A program made the translations under genes and the position numbers. A stretch of 30,377 bases of DNA from positions 1 through 30,377 of the IMG/VR virus record IMGVR_UViG_3300033816_000075; one strand, written 5' to 3'. Origin of the DNA: a virus. This document shows positions 21,731 to 28,084 of the stretch, piece by piece. The number at the start of each line of letters is the position of its first letter. Positions within the stretch are counted from its first letter, which is position 1. The notes under the pieces were generated by a model. That model was given only the letters and a program-made list of their open reading frames with translations. It did no database searches and was not told the origin of the DNA.

Positions 21731-22151
21731 ATGGCTTTCCCTTTTGGGAATCGTTTTATCCTTTTTTATGCCTATTACAGGAATGGTTTTAGCGGTTGGT
21801 TTTGCTATCTTTTTAGATACTATTACAGGTATTTGGAAAAGTCGTAAAAACGGAGTTCCGATTCGTTCACGAAGGTTAAGCGCGGTAATATCTAAGATGT
21901 TTTTATATCAATTAACAATAATTCTTTTTTTTCTTATTGATTATTTTATTTTAAATGACATTTTAAAAACTATCTTTACAACGGAATTACTATTAACTAA
22001 GGTTCTTTCGTTGGTACTTATTTCAATCGAGGTTGTAAGCATTAATGAAAATTACAAAGCGGTTCGAGGTATTGACCTTTGGGCAAGTTTGAAAAAATTA
22101 TTAAGTAGAGCAAAAGAATTAAAAAATGATACCGACGAAATTAGACACTAG
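21687..22151 (+). CDS. Phage holin, holin_4-like
   Basis: The 154-aa protein has three to four membrane segments: about 17-43 (SLLGIVLSFFMPITGMVL and onward), 68-88 (MFLYQLTIILFFLIDYFIL) and 100-115. FLDTITGIWKSRKNG and PIRSRRLSAVISKMF match the D--TGI-KS-K-G--I-SRR pattern of the phage_holin_4 family, which opens the inner membrane for the endolysin. The C-terminus is charged and cytoplasmic-like. It is followed by the amidase with a 26-base overlap, which supports the lysis role. Confidence 0.78.
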   Translation: MKATATILLTTIQTKWLSLLGIVLSFFMPITGMVLAVGFAIFLDTITGIWKSRKNGVPIRSRRLSAVISKMFLYQLTIILFFLIDYFILNDILKTIFTTELLLTKVLSLVLISIEVVSINENYKAVRGIDLWASLKKLLSRAKELKNDTDEIRH

Positions 22152-22782
22152 CAAAATAATCCAAGTTCCGTTGGATAAATCGCAATACTTCCAAGAAGAA
22201 GTCACAAAGAAACAAATCTATTTGCACCATACCGCGGGCGGTGGTAATGCAAGGGCGGTAAGTCAATTTTGGAATTCTAACGAAACACGGATAGCAACGG
22301 CTTTTATTATAGCTAACAACGGAGAAATAGTACAATGTTTTTCGTCTAAACATTGGGCGTGGCATTTAGGAATAGATGCGGAGGATTTCGCAAAGAACGG
22401 AGCGCCTTACCAAAACTTAAATAAAAGTTCGGTAGGAATCGAGGTGTGTAACTTTGGTATGTTAAAATTCCGCAACGGGAAATTTTACAACTACGTTAAC
22501 GGAGTAGTTGACCCCAAAAACGTTACTACGTTAGAACAACCTTACAAGGGTTTTTTACATTGGGAAAAATACACGGATGCCCAAATAGAAAGCACCCGAC
22601 AATTACTCGTTTACCTTTGCGACACGTATAAAATTTCAAAGGCTTATAGAAGCGAGATTTTCCAAATAGACAAAGAAGCATTTAAAGGAACTGCGGGCAT
22701 ATTTACGCACAATTCAGTTCGTAAAGACAAATCCGATATTTATCCGTGTCCTCGAATGATTCAAATGCTCAAAAATTTATGA
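22126..22782 (+). CDS. N-acetylmuramoyl-L-alanine amidase (endolysin)
   Basis: The 218-aa enzyme is an Amidase_2 (T7-lysozyme-type) protein. Zinc ligands are expected at His34 or His35 in YLHHTAGG, His195 in FTHNSVR and Cys208 in PCPR, matching the His-His-Cys set of T7 lysozyme. VGIEVCNFG (103-111) and the WAWHLGID region (77-84) fit the active-site strands. There is no signal peptide, so it relies on the holin for export. It cuts the amide bond between peptidoglycan sugar and peptide. Its stop overlaps the start of the spanin-like gene (ATGA at 22779-22782). Confidence 0.9.
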   Translation: MIPTKLDTSKIIQVPLDKSQYFQEEVTKKQIYLHHTAGGGNARAVSQFWNSNETRIATAFIIANNGEIVQCFSSKHWAWHLGIDAEDFAKNGAPYQNLNKSSVGIEVCNFGMLKFRNGKFYNYVNGVVDPKNVTTLEQPYKGFLHWEKYTDAQIESTRQLLVYLCDTYKISKAYRSEIFQIDKEAFKGTAGIFTHNSVRKDKSDIYPCPRMIQMLKNL

Positions 22783-23240
22783 TTAGAATAATAGCGATTT
22801 TAAGCGTTTTAACGCTCTTTTCTTGTTCAAGTGAACGCTTGGCACAATACCACGTAAGAAAAGCGCTTAAACACGGCGCAAAATTGACACAAGACACCGA
22901 CACGATTCGAATTGCAACCGTTGATTCGTTTCCCGTAATAAAACACGATTCAATCGTTTGGGAAAAGTTTATCGCGTATCGCGATACCGTGATAAAATTT
23001 CAAAATGTTTATGTGCCGAAGACACGTTGGCAAACGCGAATCGAATACAAAGAACGCGTGAAGACGCTTCGAATCAAAGGAAAAACCGAATGGAAGACCG
23101 CTAAGGCGCAACAAGTTGTTAAATATAAGTTCCGTTTGTGGTGGGTTATTGTGGCGTTTTGTGTTGGGTTTTTGGTTCGTTACATTTTATCGCCTACTTT
23201 TATCGGTAGAATCAAACTATTTATGAAATTATGGAGGTAA
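22779..23240 (+). CDS. Putative single-protein spanin (u-spanin)
   Basis: I start this gene at ATG 22779, where it overlaps the amidase stop, rather than at upstream codons, because that gives a clean lipoprotein signal: MIRIIAILSVLTLFSC with lipobox LFSC and Cys16. A 100-residue charged periplasmic stretch follows, then a membrane segment at about 119-137 (RLWWVIVAFCVGFLVRYIL) and a basic tail. An outer-membrane lipid anchor plus a C-terminal membrane helix in one 153-aa chain is the layout of phage T1 gp11, the u-spanin that fuses inner and outer membranes at lysis. Position right after holin and amidase agrees. Sequence similarity to T1 is not claimed. Confidence 0.68.
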   Translation: MIRIIAILSVLTLFSCSSERLAQYHVRKALKHGAKLTQDTDTIRIATVDSFPVIKHDSIVWEKFIAYRDTVIKFQNVYVPKTRWQTRIEYKERVKTLRIKGKTEWKTAKAQQVVKYKFRLWWVIVAFCVGFLVRYILSPTFIGRIKLFMKLWR

Positions 23241-24097
23241 TAAAACACGGACGAAACATCCACGAATTAAGGATAGACGGTAAAACGGCGCACGTTGCTA
23301 TGTTATCGGACATCCATTGGGACAACCCAAAATGCGAGCGCGATTTATTAAAGAGGCATTTAGAATTTTGCAAGTCGAATAATATTCCCGTAGTAATAAA
23401 CGGGGATTTCTTTTGTTTAATGCAAGGACGCGGCGATAATCGACGCAATAAATCGGACATTAGAACCGAACACAATAACGGAAGGTACTTAGATAGTATC
23501 GTAGAAACTGCGGTAGAATGGTTTTCCCCATACGCGGGAATCATTAAAGTTATCGGATATGGCAACCACGAAACGGGAGTAATTAAGTTCCAAGAAACGG
23601 ATTTACTTCAAAGATTCGTAGATTTATTAAACTACAAAAACGGAACTCAAGTTTATACGGGCGGGTACGGAGGTTGGATAATTGTTAGACAAATGTTCCA
23701 TTCAACGGTTTCATTAAGTACAAAAATTAAGTATTTTCACGGGAGCGGAGGTGGTGGAGTAGTTACTAAAGGAGCGTTAAACCTTACCCGCGCTTTGGAA
23801 ATGTACGAAGATTTCGACGTATTTACAATGGGACACATTCACGAAAATAGCGCACGTAATGACGTAAGGGAATGCCTTAACCATAATGCCAAGGTTGGTT
23901 ATTCGGTTAAACAAAAGTACATTCATTCGATGTTAACGGGTACTTATAAGGAGGAATACGGCGATGGCTCGCACGGATGGCACGTCGAACGAGGCGCGCC
24001 CGTTAAGCCGTTAGGAGGTCGAATCTTAAAAATAGAATGCAAAGAAGTTGAAAATTCGTTGATAAAGAACATAGATAGTTTTAAATTTCCTTTGTAA
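23231..24097 (+). CDS. Calcineurin-type metallophosphoesterase
   Basis: The 288-aa protein has all the metal motifs in order: SDIHWD (Asp27, His29), NGDFF (Asp59), YGNHE (Asn112, His113), FHGSGG (His170) and MGHIHE (His202, His204). This is a two-metal phosphoesterase fold of the kind that cleaves phosphomono- or phosphodiesters; the substrate is not evident. It overlaps the spanin-like gene by 10 bases and is last in the late operon before the terminator. Nuclease, nucleotide phosphatase or counter-defence roles are all possible. Confidence 0.82.
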   Translation: MEVIKHGRNIHELRIDGKTAHVAMLSDIHWDNPKCERDLLKRHLEFCKSNNIPVVINGDFFCLMQGRGDNRRNKSDIRTEHNNGRYLDSIVETAVEWFSPYAGIIKVIGYGNHETGVIKFQETDLLQRFVDLLNYKNGTQVYTGGYGGWIIVRQMFHSTVSLSTKIKYFHGSGGGGVVTKGALNLTRALEMYEDFDVFTMGHIHENSARNDVRECLNHNAKVGYSVKQKYIHSMLTGTYKEEYGDGSHGWHVERGAPVKPLGGRILKIECKEVENSLIKNIDSFKFPL

Positions 24098-24121
24098 TTT
24101 AGCAACATATCGTTAAGGGGG

Positions 24122-24144
24122 GGGGTAGAAATACCCCTTTTTTT
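24122..24144 (+). terminator. Intrinsic terminator ending the late operon
   Basis: GGGGTA (24122-24127) pairs with TACCCC (24132-24137) around a GAAA tetraloop, followed by seven T (24138-24144). It is preceded by a run of nine G starting at 24117. It separates the late operon from the early promoter about 80 bases further on. Confidence 0.88.
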
Positions 24145-24219
24145 ATGTCTTAAAAACGCTTGAAAATCAACGAGTTAGAAATTATTTTGTTGAAAATCGA
24201 AAAAAAGTTTTGAAAAAGT

Positions 24220-24250
24220 TTGGTCAATTGAAACTTAGTATTTATATTTG
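24220..24250 (+). promoter_or_regulatory. Bacteroidetes-type promoter of the early operon
   Basis: TTG (24220-24222) and TATATTTG (24243-24250) are 20 bases apart, matching the TTG/TAnnTTTG consensus of Bacteroidetes primary sigma factor promoters. The first gene begins 35 bases downstream at 24286. The surrounding sequence, TTAGTATT before and GTATA after the -7 box, recurs at the promoter near 28,478. Confidence 0.78.
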
Positions 24251-24285
24251 CGTATAGTTATTCACTAAACAATTAAAAAAACGCT

Positions 24286-24444
24286 ATGGAAACAATTATT
24301 AAAGCCTACGAGCAAGAACTACGCGAAATAATGCAAGAAAATATCGACGCATTCGGACATTTAGACACGGATACCCAACGAGCAATCGAACGTTGGTTAG
24401 TTATCGAAGAATTATTAACCCGCTTAAATTTGAACAATGATTAA
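24286..24444 (+). CDS. First early-operon protein, 52 aa
   Basis: ATG 24286 to TAA 24442-24444 encodes an acidic helical protein, METIIKAYEQELREIMQENI, then FGHLDTDTQRAIERWLVIEE and LLTRLNLNND. It is directly behind a strong early promoter and overlaps the next small gene by 8 bases. No family is recognised. Being first transcribed, it could act in host takeover, which is inference only. It shares the ACGCTATG start context with the ERF gene at 28510. Confidence 0.7.
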   Translation: METIIKAYEQELREIMQENIDAFGHLDTDTQRAIERWLVIEELLTRLNLNND

Positions 24445-24520
24445 AGATTTTTTACTTTCGACTTTATTATTGGTTGCGATGCCATTTTTATTGTATTACC
24501 TTTTAATTTTTTTATTATGA
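24437..24520 (+). CDS. Tiny membrane peptide, 27 aa
   Basis: The frame ATG 24437 to TGA 24518-24520 encodes MIKDFLLSTLLLVAMPFLLY, then YLLIFLL. Almost the whole chain is one membrane-spanning helix. It is coupled to both neighbours: 8 bases of overlap before and an ATGA overlap after. No other frame fills this stretch. Small single-span peptides of this kind often regulate a membrane protein, but no target is evident. Confidence 0.6.
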   Translation: MIKDFLLSTLLLVAMPFLLYYLLIFLL

Positions 24521-24843
24521 GTTGGCAAATAGAATTAGAAAACGATTGTTGTAATTTTTACTTTGAAAGAAACGGAACGGATATTTGGGGTTCGTGTTTA
24601 TTTACGCTCTCTCCCGACTTCGACGGAGGGTTTGAAGTTGAAACCGAAAACATAACCGCTTGGTTTGATGCTAACGAATGCGAATTACCTTGTAAACTTA
24701 CGTTCGACGAAGAGTTAAATTTAGCGGATGCAATCGCAAACGAAGCAAATAATTTAATGCTTTGGGAAAAGATGTTACAAGAAAGATTGGACGATTTAGA
24801 AAACGAAAAAATAGACGAATGGAAAAGCAACAGATGGAATTAG
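24517..24843 (+). CDS. Acidic early protein, 108 aa
   Basis: This protein has a beta-rich first half (WQIELENDCCNFYFERNGTD, then GSCLFTLSPDFDGGFEVETE and ITAWFDANECELPC) and a helical second half (LADAIANEANNLMLWEKMLQ). It has five Cys, including an adjacent pair, and a strongly acidic charge. No known family. It is translated from an ATGA overlap with the tiny membrane peptide and overlaps the next gene by 25 bases. Acidic early proteins can mimic DNA or bind host factors; nothing here proves that. Confidence 0.68.
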   Translation: MSWQIELENDCCNFYFERNGTDIWGSCLFTLSPDFDGGFEVETENITAWFDANECELPCKLTFDEELNLADAIANEANNLMLWEKMLQERLDDLENEKIDEWKSNRWN

Positions 24844-25043
24844 GCGCGCAGGTTTATTGGTGGTGTCACGGAGGCGGGGCATTTGTAAAAGGTGGGCATT
24901 TTAATTGGAAACATTATTGTAAAGTAATCGAGGCAAAAAATGAAATTATACGAAATACTATATTGGCAGAGGAAGTTCGCAACGAGCAAACCAACGAAAA
25001 CACGGATAACGATAACGGCTTACGACAAAATGGATGCGGTTAG
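24819..25043 (+). CDS. Small early protein, 74 aa (start uncertain)
   Basis: The frame is open further upstream, but ATG 24819 gives MEKQQMELGAQVYWWCHGGG and avoids most overlap with the previous gene. ATG 24834 (MELGAQVYW) is also possible. The first 40 residues look genuine, with WWCHGGGAFVKGGHFNWKHY, a His/Cys/Trp-rich stretch. The last 34 (from NEIIRNT) overlap in another frame with the gene at 24940 and are low in complexity (RNEQTNENTDNDNG). The overlap of 104 bases means one of the two C- or N-terminal parts may not be translated. Confidence 0.5.
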   Translation: MEKQQMELGAQVYWWCHGGGAFVKGGHFNWKHYCKVIEAKNEIIRNTILAEEVRNEQTNENTDNDNGLRQNGCG

Positions 25044-25092
25044 GCGCTTGGATATTTGGGAAAAACTAATAATTAAAATACGGGAATTATGA
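24940..25092 (+). CDS. Small early protein, 50 aa
   Basis: ATG 24940 to TGA 25090-25092 encodes MKLYEILYWQRKFATSKPTK, then RITITAYDKMDAVRRLDIWE and KLIIKIREL. The strand-then-helix pattern and the ATGA overlap with the next gene (25089) support translation. It overlaps the gene at 24819 by 104 bases in a different frame. Of the two overlapping frames this one looks better formed at its end and is the only one that couples to the next start. No family recognised. Confidence 0.6.
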   Translation: MKLYEILYWQRKFATSKPTKTRITITAYDKMDAVRRLDIWEKLIIKIREL

Positions 25093-25271
25093 CTGCAAAA
25101 GACAAAGCCATTTATTTAATCGTCAAGTTTAACAAGGTTTCAATTTGCGTAAATTTTACGAACGAAATGCTAAACAATTTAGAACATATTAAAAACCTAA
25201 CCCCAAGTAAAACAATTTATGATTTAATCGAGTATTGGGAAAACGTTAAAAAAGAAATAGAAAATTTATGA
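25089..25271 (+). CDS. Small early protein, 60 aa
   Basis: The protein starts MTAKDKAIYLIVKFNKVSIC and ends YDLIEYWENVKKEIENL. It is a short strand/helix protein with no enzymatic motif. ATGA overlaps join it to the genes on both sides (25089-25092 and 25268-25271), so it is part of a tightly coupled early string leading to the DnaA-like protein. Function unknown. Confidence 0.65.
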   Translation: MTAKDKAIYLIVKFNKVSICVNFTNEMLNNLEHIKNLTPSKTIYDLIEYWENVKKEIENL

Positions 25272-25648
25272 TAGAACAAGCCGAACATTTAATAATAAAA
25301 TACAACCTACGTAGACGTTGCAGAAATCAATATTTAGTGCATCAAAGAGCGTTTTTAATGAGCCGACTAAGCAAACACGGATTAAGCGTTACAAGAATCG
25401 CAAGGATGTTTAAAATGAACCACGCTACCGTATTACACAACGTTCGAAACGCAAAATATTACGAAGAAATTGAAGACAAATATTATTTAGCAGACGTTGC
25501 CGAAATACGCGAGGAATTAGAAAGCAACCCCGTAGTTAGAAACGTTACGGATTTAGTTTCCGAAATTCTTGAATGCACCACGGTAAGACGTTTAGAAAAA
25601 ATACAACGAAGAATTTTACGAAATGAGTACAAGTTAACGGAAGAATAG
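25268..25648 (+). CDS. DnaA domain IV-like HTH protein
   Basis: Residues about 25-66 match the DNA-binding domain IV of DnaA: an N-terminal basic helix (HQRAFLMSRLSKHG), then LSVTRIARMFKMNHATVLHN with NHATVLH in place of DnaA's DHxTVLHA recognition signature. No AAA+ domain is present, so it can bind DNA but not act as an ATPase. The C-terminal half is helical and charged. It may mark the phage origin or recruit the helicase encoded at 26360. It is last before a leader with a terminator hairpin. Confidence 0.68.
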   Translation: MIEQAEHLIIKYNLRRRCRNQYLVHQRAFLMSRLSKHGLSVTRIARMFKMNHATVLHNVRNAKYYEEIEDKYYLADVAEIREELESNPVVRNVTDLVSEILECTTVRRLEKIQRRILRNEYKLTEE

Positions 25649-25649
25649 T

Positions 25650-25657
25650 TATATTTG
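25650..25657 (+). promoter_or_regulatory. Putative -7 box before the leader RNA
   Basis: TATATTTG fits TAnnTTTG exactly and starts one base after the DnaA-like gene's stop codon. No TTG stands at the expected upstream distance, so it is a weaker candidate than those at 24220 and 28456. If used, transcription would start near 25,664, just before the paired region at 25,668. Confidence 0.45.
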
Positions 25658-25667
25658 TACTCGGCTT

Positions 25668-25752
25668 CCTTCGACACTATAAAGCCAAAAGATGTTATTA
25701 ACCCTGTTAATGAAGTAGAGGTCGAAGGCTACGGATTTAATAGGGTTTTTTT
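25668..25752 (+). terminator. Leader terminator hairpin, possible pseudoknot
   Basis: An 11-bp stem (25700-25710 with 25737-25747, including one G-U pair) is followed by seven T (25746-25752), a standard terminator just 18 bases before the next ATG. The 26-nt loop holds GTCGAAGG (25721-25728), which is perfectly complementary to CCTTCGAC upstream (25668-25675). The two helices would form a pseudoknot or compete. GGCTT (25663-25667) can also pair with AAGCC (25682-25686). This looks like a regulated leader or a short stable RNA rather than a simple operon end. Confidence 0.65.
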
Positions 25753-25770
25753 ATTGATTAAATTTTTTTT

Positions 25771-26370
25771 ATGGAAAGGGATTCTATGATTATTTACCGC
25801 AGTTTCTTCGAAGCGATTAAGGAACTACCAAAGACAAACCAAGCGGAGGTTTGGAACGCCGTTTATGAGTTAGGGTTAAATGGAAAGTACGTTGAACTGA
25901 ACGGAATTAGTAAAACTATTTTTACTTTAATAGCACCACAAATCGAAGCTAATTACAAGAAATTTGTAAACGGGAGCAAACCTAAAACGAAACAAATCGA
26001 AAGCAAACCCGAAGCAAAAGAGAAGCAAACCCGAAGCAAAACCGAAGGCAATGTAAATGTAAATGTAAATGATAATGTAAATGTTATACCCTCTTGCGAG
26101 GAATTTATAGCTTATGCAGTTAGTAACGTTTTGGATATAAACACGGAGGAAGTTCGATTGAAGTACGAATCGTGGAAGGTAAATAATTGGTGTACGAATG
26201 TTAAAGGCAAAGAGAAACCAATTAAAAATTGGAAATCAACGCTTTTAAATACTTTACCTTACCTTGGTAGGATAAAACCCGAAGAATTATCTTTGGAACA
26301 ATTGCAGTACAACCACGTACAAAAGATGTTAAATTACAAAGACACTAAAGATTATTCAAATGCTGACTAA
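25771..26370 (+). CDS. Replisome organiser-like protein
   Basis: The N-terminal region, IIYRSFFEAIKELP with QAEVWNAVYELGLNGKY and TIFTLIAPQIEANYKKFVNG (residues 7-68), matches what I recall of DUF6291-type proteins from Bacteroidetes phages. A basic, repetitive linker follows (about 69-105, ending in Asn-Val repeats). The C-terminal part (about 110-199) contains VRLKYESWKVNNWCTN and KNWKSTLLNTLPYL, a DnaD-like helical end. This two-domain layout next to a helicase gene is typical of helicase-loading or origin-binding proteins. ATG 25786 (MIIYRSF) is a second possible start. It overlaps the helicase gene by 11 bases. Confidence 0.65.
   Translation: MERDSMIIYRSFFEAIKELPKTNQAEVWNAVYELGLNGKYVELNGISKTIFTLIAPQIEANYKKFVNGSKPKTKQIESKPEAKEKQTRSKTEGNVNVNVNDNVNVIPSCEEFIAYAVSNVLDINTEEVRLKYESWKVNNWCTNVKGKEKPIKNWKSTLLNTLPYLGRIKPEELSLEQLQYNHVQKMLNYKDTKDYSNAD
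26001..26041 (+). repeat. 22-bp period tandem repeat in linker
   Basis: A 19-bp sequence, AAGCAAACCCGAAGCAAAA, occurs at 26001-26019 and again at 26023-26041. The 22-bp offset is not a multiple of three, so the two copies are read in different frames. It lies in the linker of the replisome-organiser-like gene. Confidence 0.85.
26051..26086 (+). repeat. Hexamer microsatellite encoding Asn-Val repeats
   Basis: Six consecutive hexamers of the ATGTAA type (with ATGATA and ATGTTA variants) encode an Asn-Val run with one Asp. As a multiple of three, gain or loss of a unit would change linker length without breaking the frame. Confidence 0.85.
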
Positions 26371-27241
26371 ACAAGGGGACACGATACAATACTTACTTGA
26401 CTTAAAAGCGGGCAAAATAAAAGCAGGATTAGGCATTGACTGCGTTTTAGATAACTTTTTAAGGTTTAAACGCAAGCAAGTAAACATAATTTTGGGACAC
26501 GATAACGTAGGTAAAACGTATTGGATAAATTGGTATTTCCTTTGTCTTGCATTAAAACACGGACTTAAATTTTGCCTATGGTCGGGGGAAAATCAAAAGG
26601 GACAAGTTCTAAGGGATTTAATCCAACTTTACGCAGGCGAACCATTCAAGAACTTAACTAATAACCAAATACAAAGCTACCTTACCTACATTGAACAATT
26701 TTTTATCTTCGTCGATAATTCTAAACTTTACAAGCCGTTGGAACTTTTGGAGGTATTTAAGCAAAGCGAATGCGATGTAGCGTTAATAGACCCTTTTACG
26801 GGGTTAGACCGAGAAATGAGTTACGAAGGCAATTATACTTTTATGAATAAAGCAAGGGAGTTTGTCAATAAAACGGGAATAACGCTTTACATTAACACGC
26901 ATCCAAACACGGAAAGCGGGCGAAGCGGAAACCTTTACACGGAAGGCGAATGGAAAGGACATCTTAAACCCCCATTAAAAGACCATATCGAAGGGGGTAA
27001 GGCTTTTCTAAATCGATGCGACGATATGTTAGTAATTCACCGCCTAATAAAGCATGAACAAATGAAATATAAAACAATGATTAGTATTGAAAAAGTAAAG
27101 GACACGGAAACGGGAGGAAAAATAACGGGAATAGGCGAGCAACTATTATGCGATTGGAATAGTGGTTTAGGCTTTGAATTATACGGAGTTAATCCTTTGC
27201 GAGATATGCGAAACCCAAAGAAATCTAATTTACCTTTTTAA
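26360..27241 (+). CDS. DnaB/RecA-fold replicative ATPase
   Basis: The 293-aa protein has a RecA-type ATPase core. Walker A is GHDNVGKT at residues 46-53. SGEN with a likely catalytic Glu is at 75-78. Walker B is VALID at 140-144, and NTHPNT follows at 179-184. The N-terminal half of DnaB (primase-interaction domain) is absent, so it is shorter than a full DnaB (about 450 aa) and more like the compact helicases of small phages. The gene follows the replisome organiser and overlaps it, which fits loader and helicase working together. Unwinding activity is inferred from the fold. Confidence 0.78.
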   Translation: MLTKQGDTIQYLLDLKAGKIKAGLGIDCVLDNFLRFKRKQVNIILGHDNVGKTYWINWYFLCLALKHGLKFCLWSGENQKGQVLRDLIQLYAGEPFKNLTNNQIQSYLTYIEQFFIFVDNSKLYKPLELLEVFKQSECDVALIDPFTGLDREMSYEGNYTFMNKAREFVNKTGITLYINTHPNTESGRSGNLYTEGEWKGHLKPPLKDHIEGGKAFLNRCDDMLVIHRLIKHEQMKYKTMISIEKVKDTETGGKITGIGEQLLCDWNSGLGFELYGVNPLRDMRNPKKSNLPF

Positions 27242-27242
27242 G

Positions 27243-27536
27243 ATGGACGATTTAACGATATTAAAAGCGAAGGTATTAACCACATACACCGCAACAAAAG
27301 TACAAAGCAGTTTGGACGAAATAAAAGAGAAAAACGGACACCGAACCGATTTAATCGAATCAATGGAAGCCACGTTGTTAGACCTTAACGAAATACGGAG
27401 AATAATTGACGGCTTAGAAAAAGAACTAAGGTTTGCAAATTCATCCGCGTTTAGGTTAGAACGGTTATGCTTAGAACTGAAAGCCGAAAATAAAGAACTG
27501 AAAAACGAAATAAAAGCGTTAACCACGGAGTTATAA
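27243..27536 (+). CDS. Coiled-coil early protein, 97 aa
   Basis: I place the start at ATG 27243 (MDDLTILKAKVLTTY), two bases after the helicase stop, rather than at in-frame codons inside the helicase gene. The protein is nearly all helix, with heptad-like LNEIRRIIDGLEKELR and LERLCLELKAENKELKNEIK, so it probably dimerises. No other motif is visible. It stands between the helicase and NinG genes and may be a scaffold for replication proteins; that is inferred from place. Confidence 0.65.
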   Translation: MDDLTILKAKVLTTYTATKVQSSLDEIKEKNGHRTDLIESMEATLLDLNEIRRIIDGLEKELRFANSSAFRLERLCLELKAENKELKNEIKALTTEL

Positions 27537-27565
27537 AATAAACTGAAAACTTTAACCTTTGAGTT

Positions 27566-28084
27566 ATGAAGTGTAAGAACTGTAAAGCCGAATTTACTCC
27601 CGTTCGATTTAATCAAAAATTTTGTTTGGAATCGGATTGCGTCCGTGTTTGGATAGAATCCGAAAAGGAAAAGCAATGGAAGAAAAAAAAGAAGGTATTA
27701 AAAGACGAACTCCAAACCTTACCCGAACTCCTTAAATTGGCTCAAATAACCTTTAATAAGTACATACGACTACGCGACAAGGATAAACCTTGCGTAAGTT
27801 GCGAAAAGCCGTTAGGAGCAAAATTTGACGCGGGTCATTACTTTAGTATGGGAGGGCATAAGTCGGTAACTTTTGACGAAGAAAACGTACACGGGCAATG
27901 TGTTACTTGTAACCAACATAAACACGGAAATATATTGCACTATCAAATTGGAATCCAAAAGAGAATTGGAGCAGATAGGCTAATAGAACTTCACGCCCGC
28001 GCATACGAAACAAAGAAATGGACACGTGATGAACTAAACGAAATAATTAAACGCTATAAATCAAAAATAAATGAATTTCAATAA
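27566..28084 (+). CDS. ninG: NinG-like recombination protein
   Basis: The 172-aa protein has the NinG/Rap layout: an N-terminal zinc-ribbon-like part (CKNCKAEF at residues 3-10, then Cys20 and Cys25), a basic helix (KEKQWKKKKK) and a C-terminal HNH-like region. That region shows CVSCEKPLGAKFDAGHYFSM (Cys76, Cys79, His91), then CVTCNQHKHGN (Cys112, Cys115). In phage lambda, NinG (Rap) is a Holliday-junction and D-loop endonuclease that promotes recombination. Here it accompanies a PD-(D/E)xK nuclease and the ERF/exonuclease pair. It overlaps the next gene by 14 bases. Confidence 0.82.
   Translation: MKCKNCKAEFTPVRFNQKFCLESDCVRVWIESEKEKQWKKKKKVLKDELQTLPELLKLAQITFNKYIRLRDKDKPCVSCEKPLGAKFDAGHYFSMGGHKSVTFDEENVHGQCVTCNQHKHGNILHYQIGIQKRIGADRLIELHARAYETKKWTRDELNEIIKRYKSKINEFQ

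Noticed and set aside
22746-22778. Upstream start for the spanin-like gene
   Set aside because: It would put a polar stretch before the lipoprotein signal and overlap the amidase by more; ATG 22779 gives a clean signal peptide and an ATGA overlap.
24117-24125. Run of nine G as a G-quadruplex
   Set aside because: A single uninterrupted run without further G tracts nearby; most of it is explained as the terminator stem.
24258-24266. TTATTCACT as a DnaA box marking an origin
   Set aside because: It matches the box at eight of nine positions but is alone, in AT-rich DNA just behind a promoter; I see no cluster or unwinding element.
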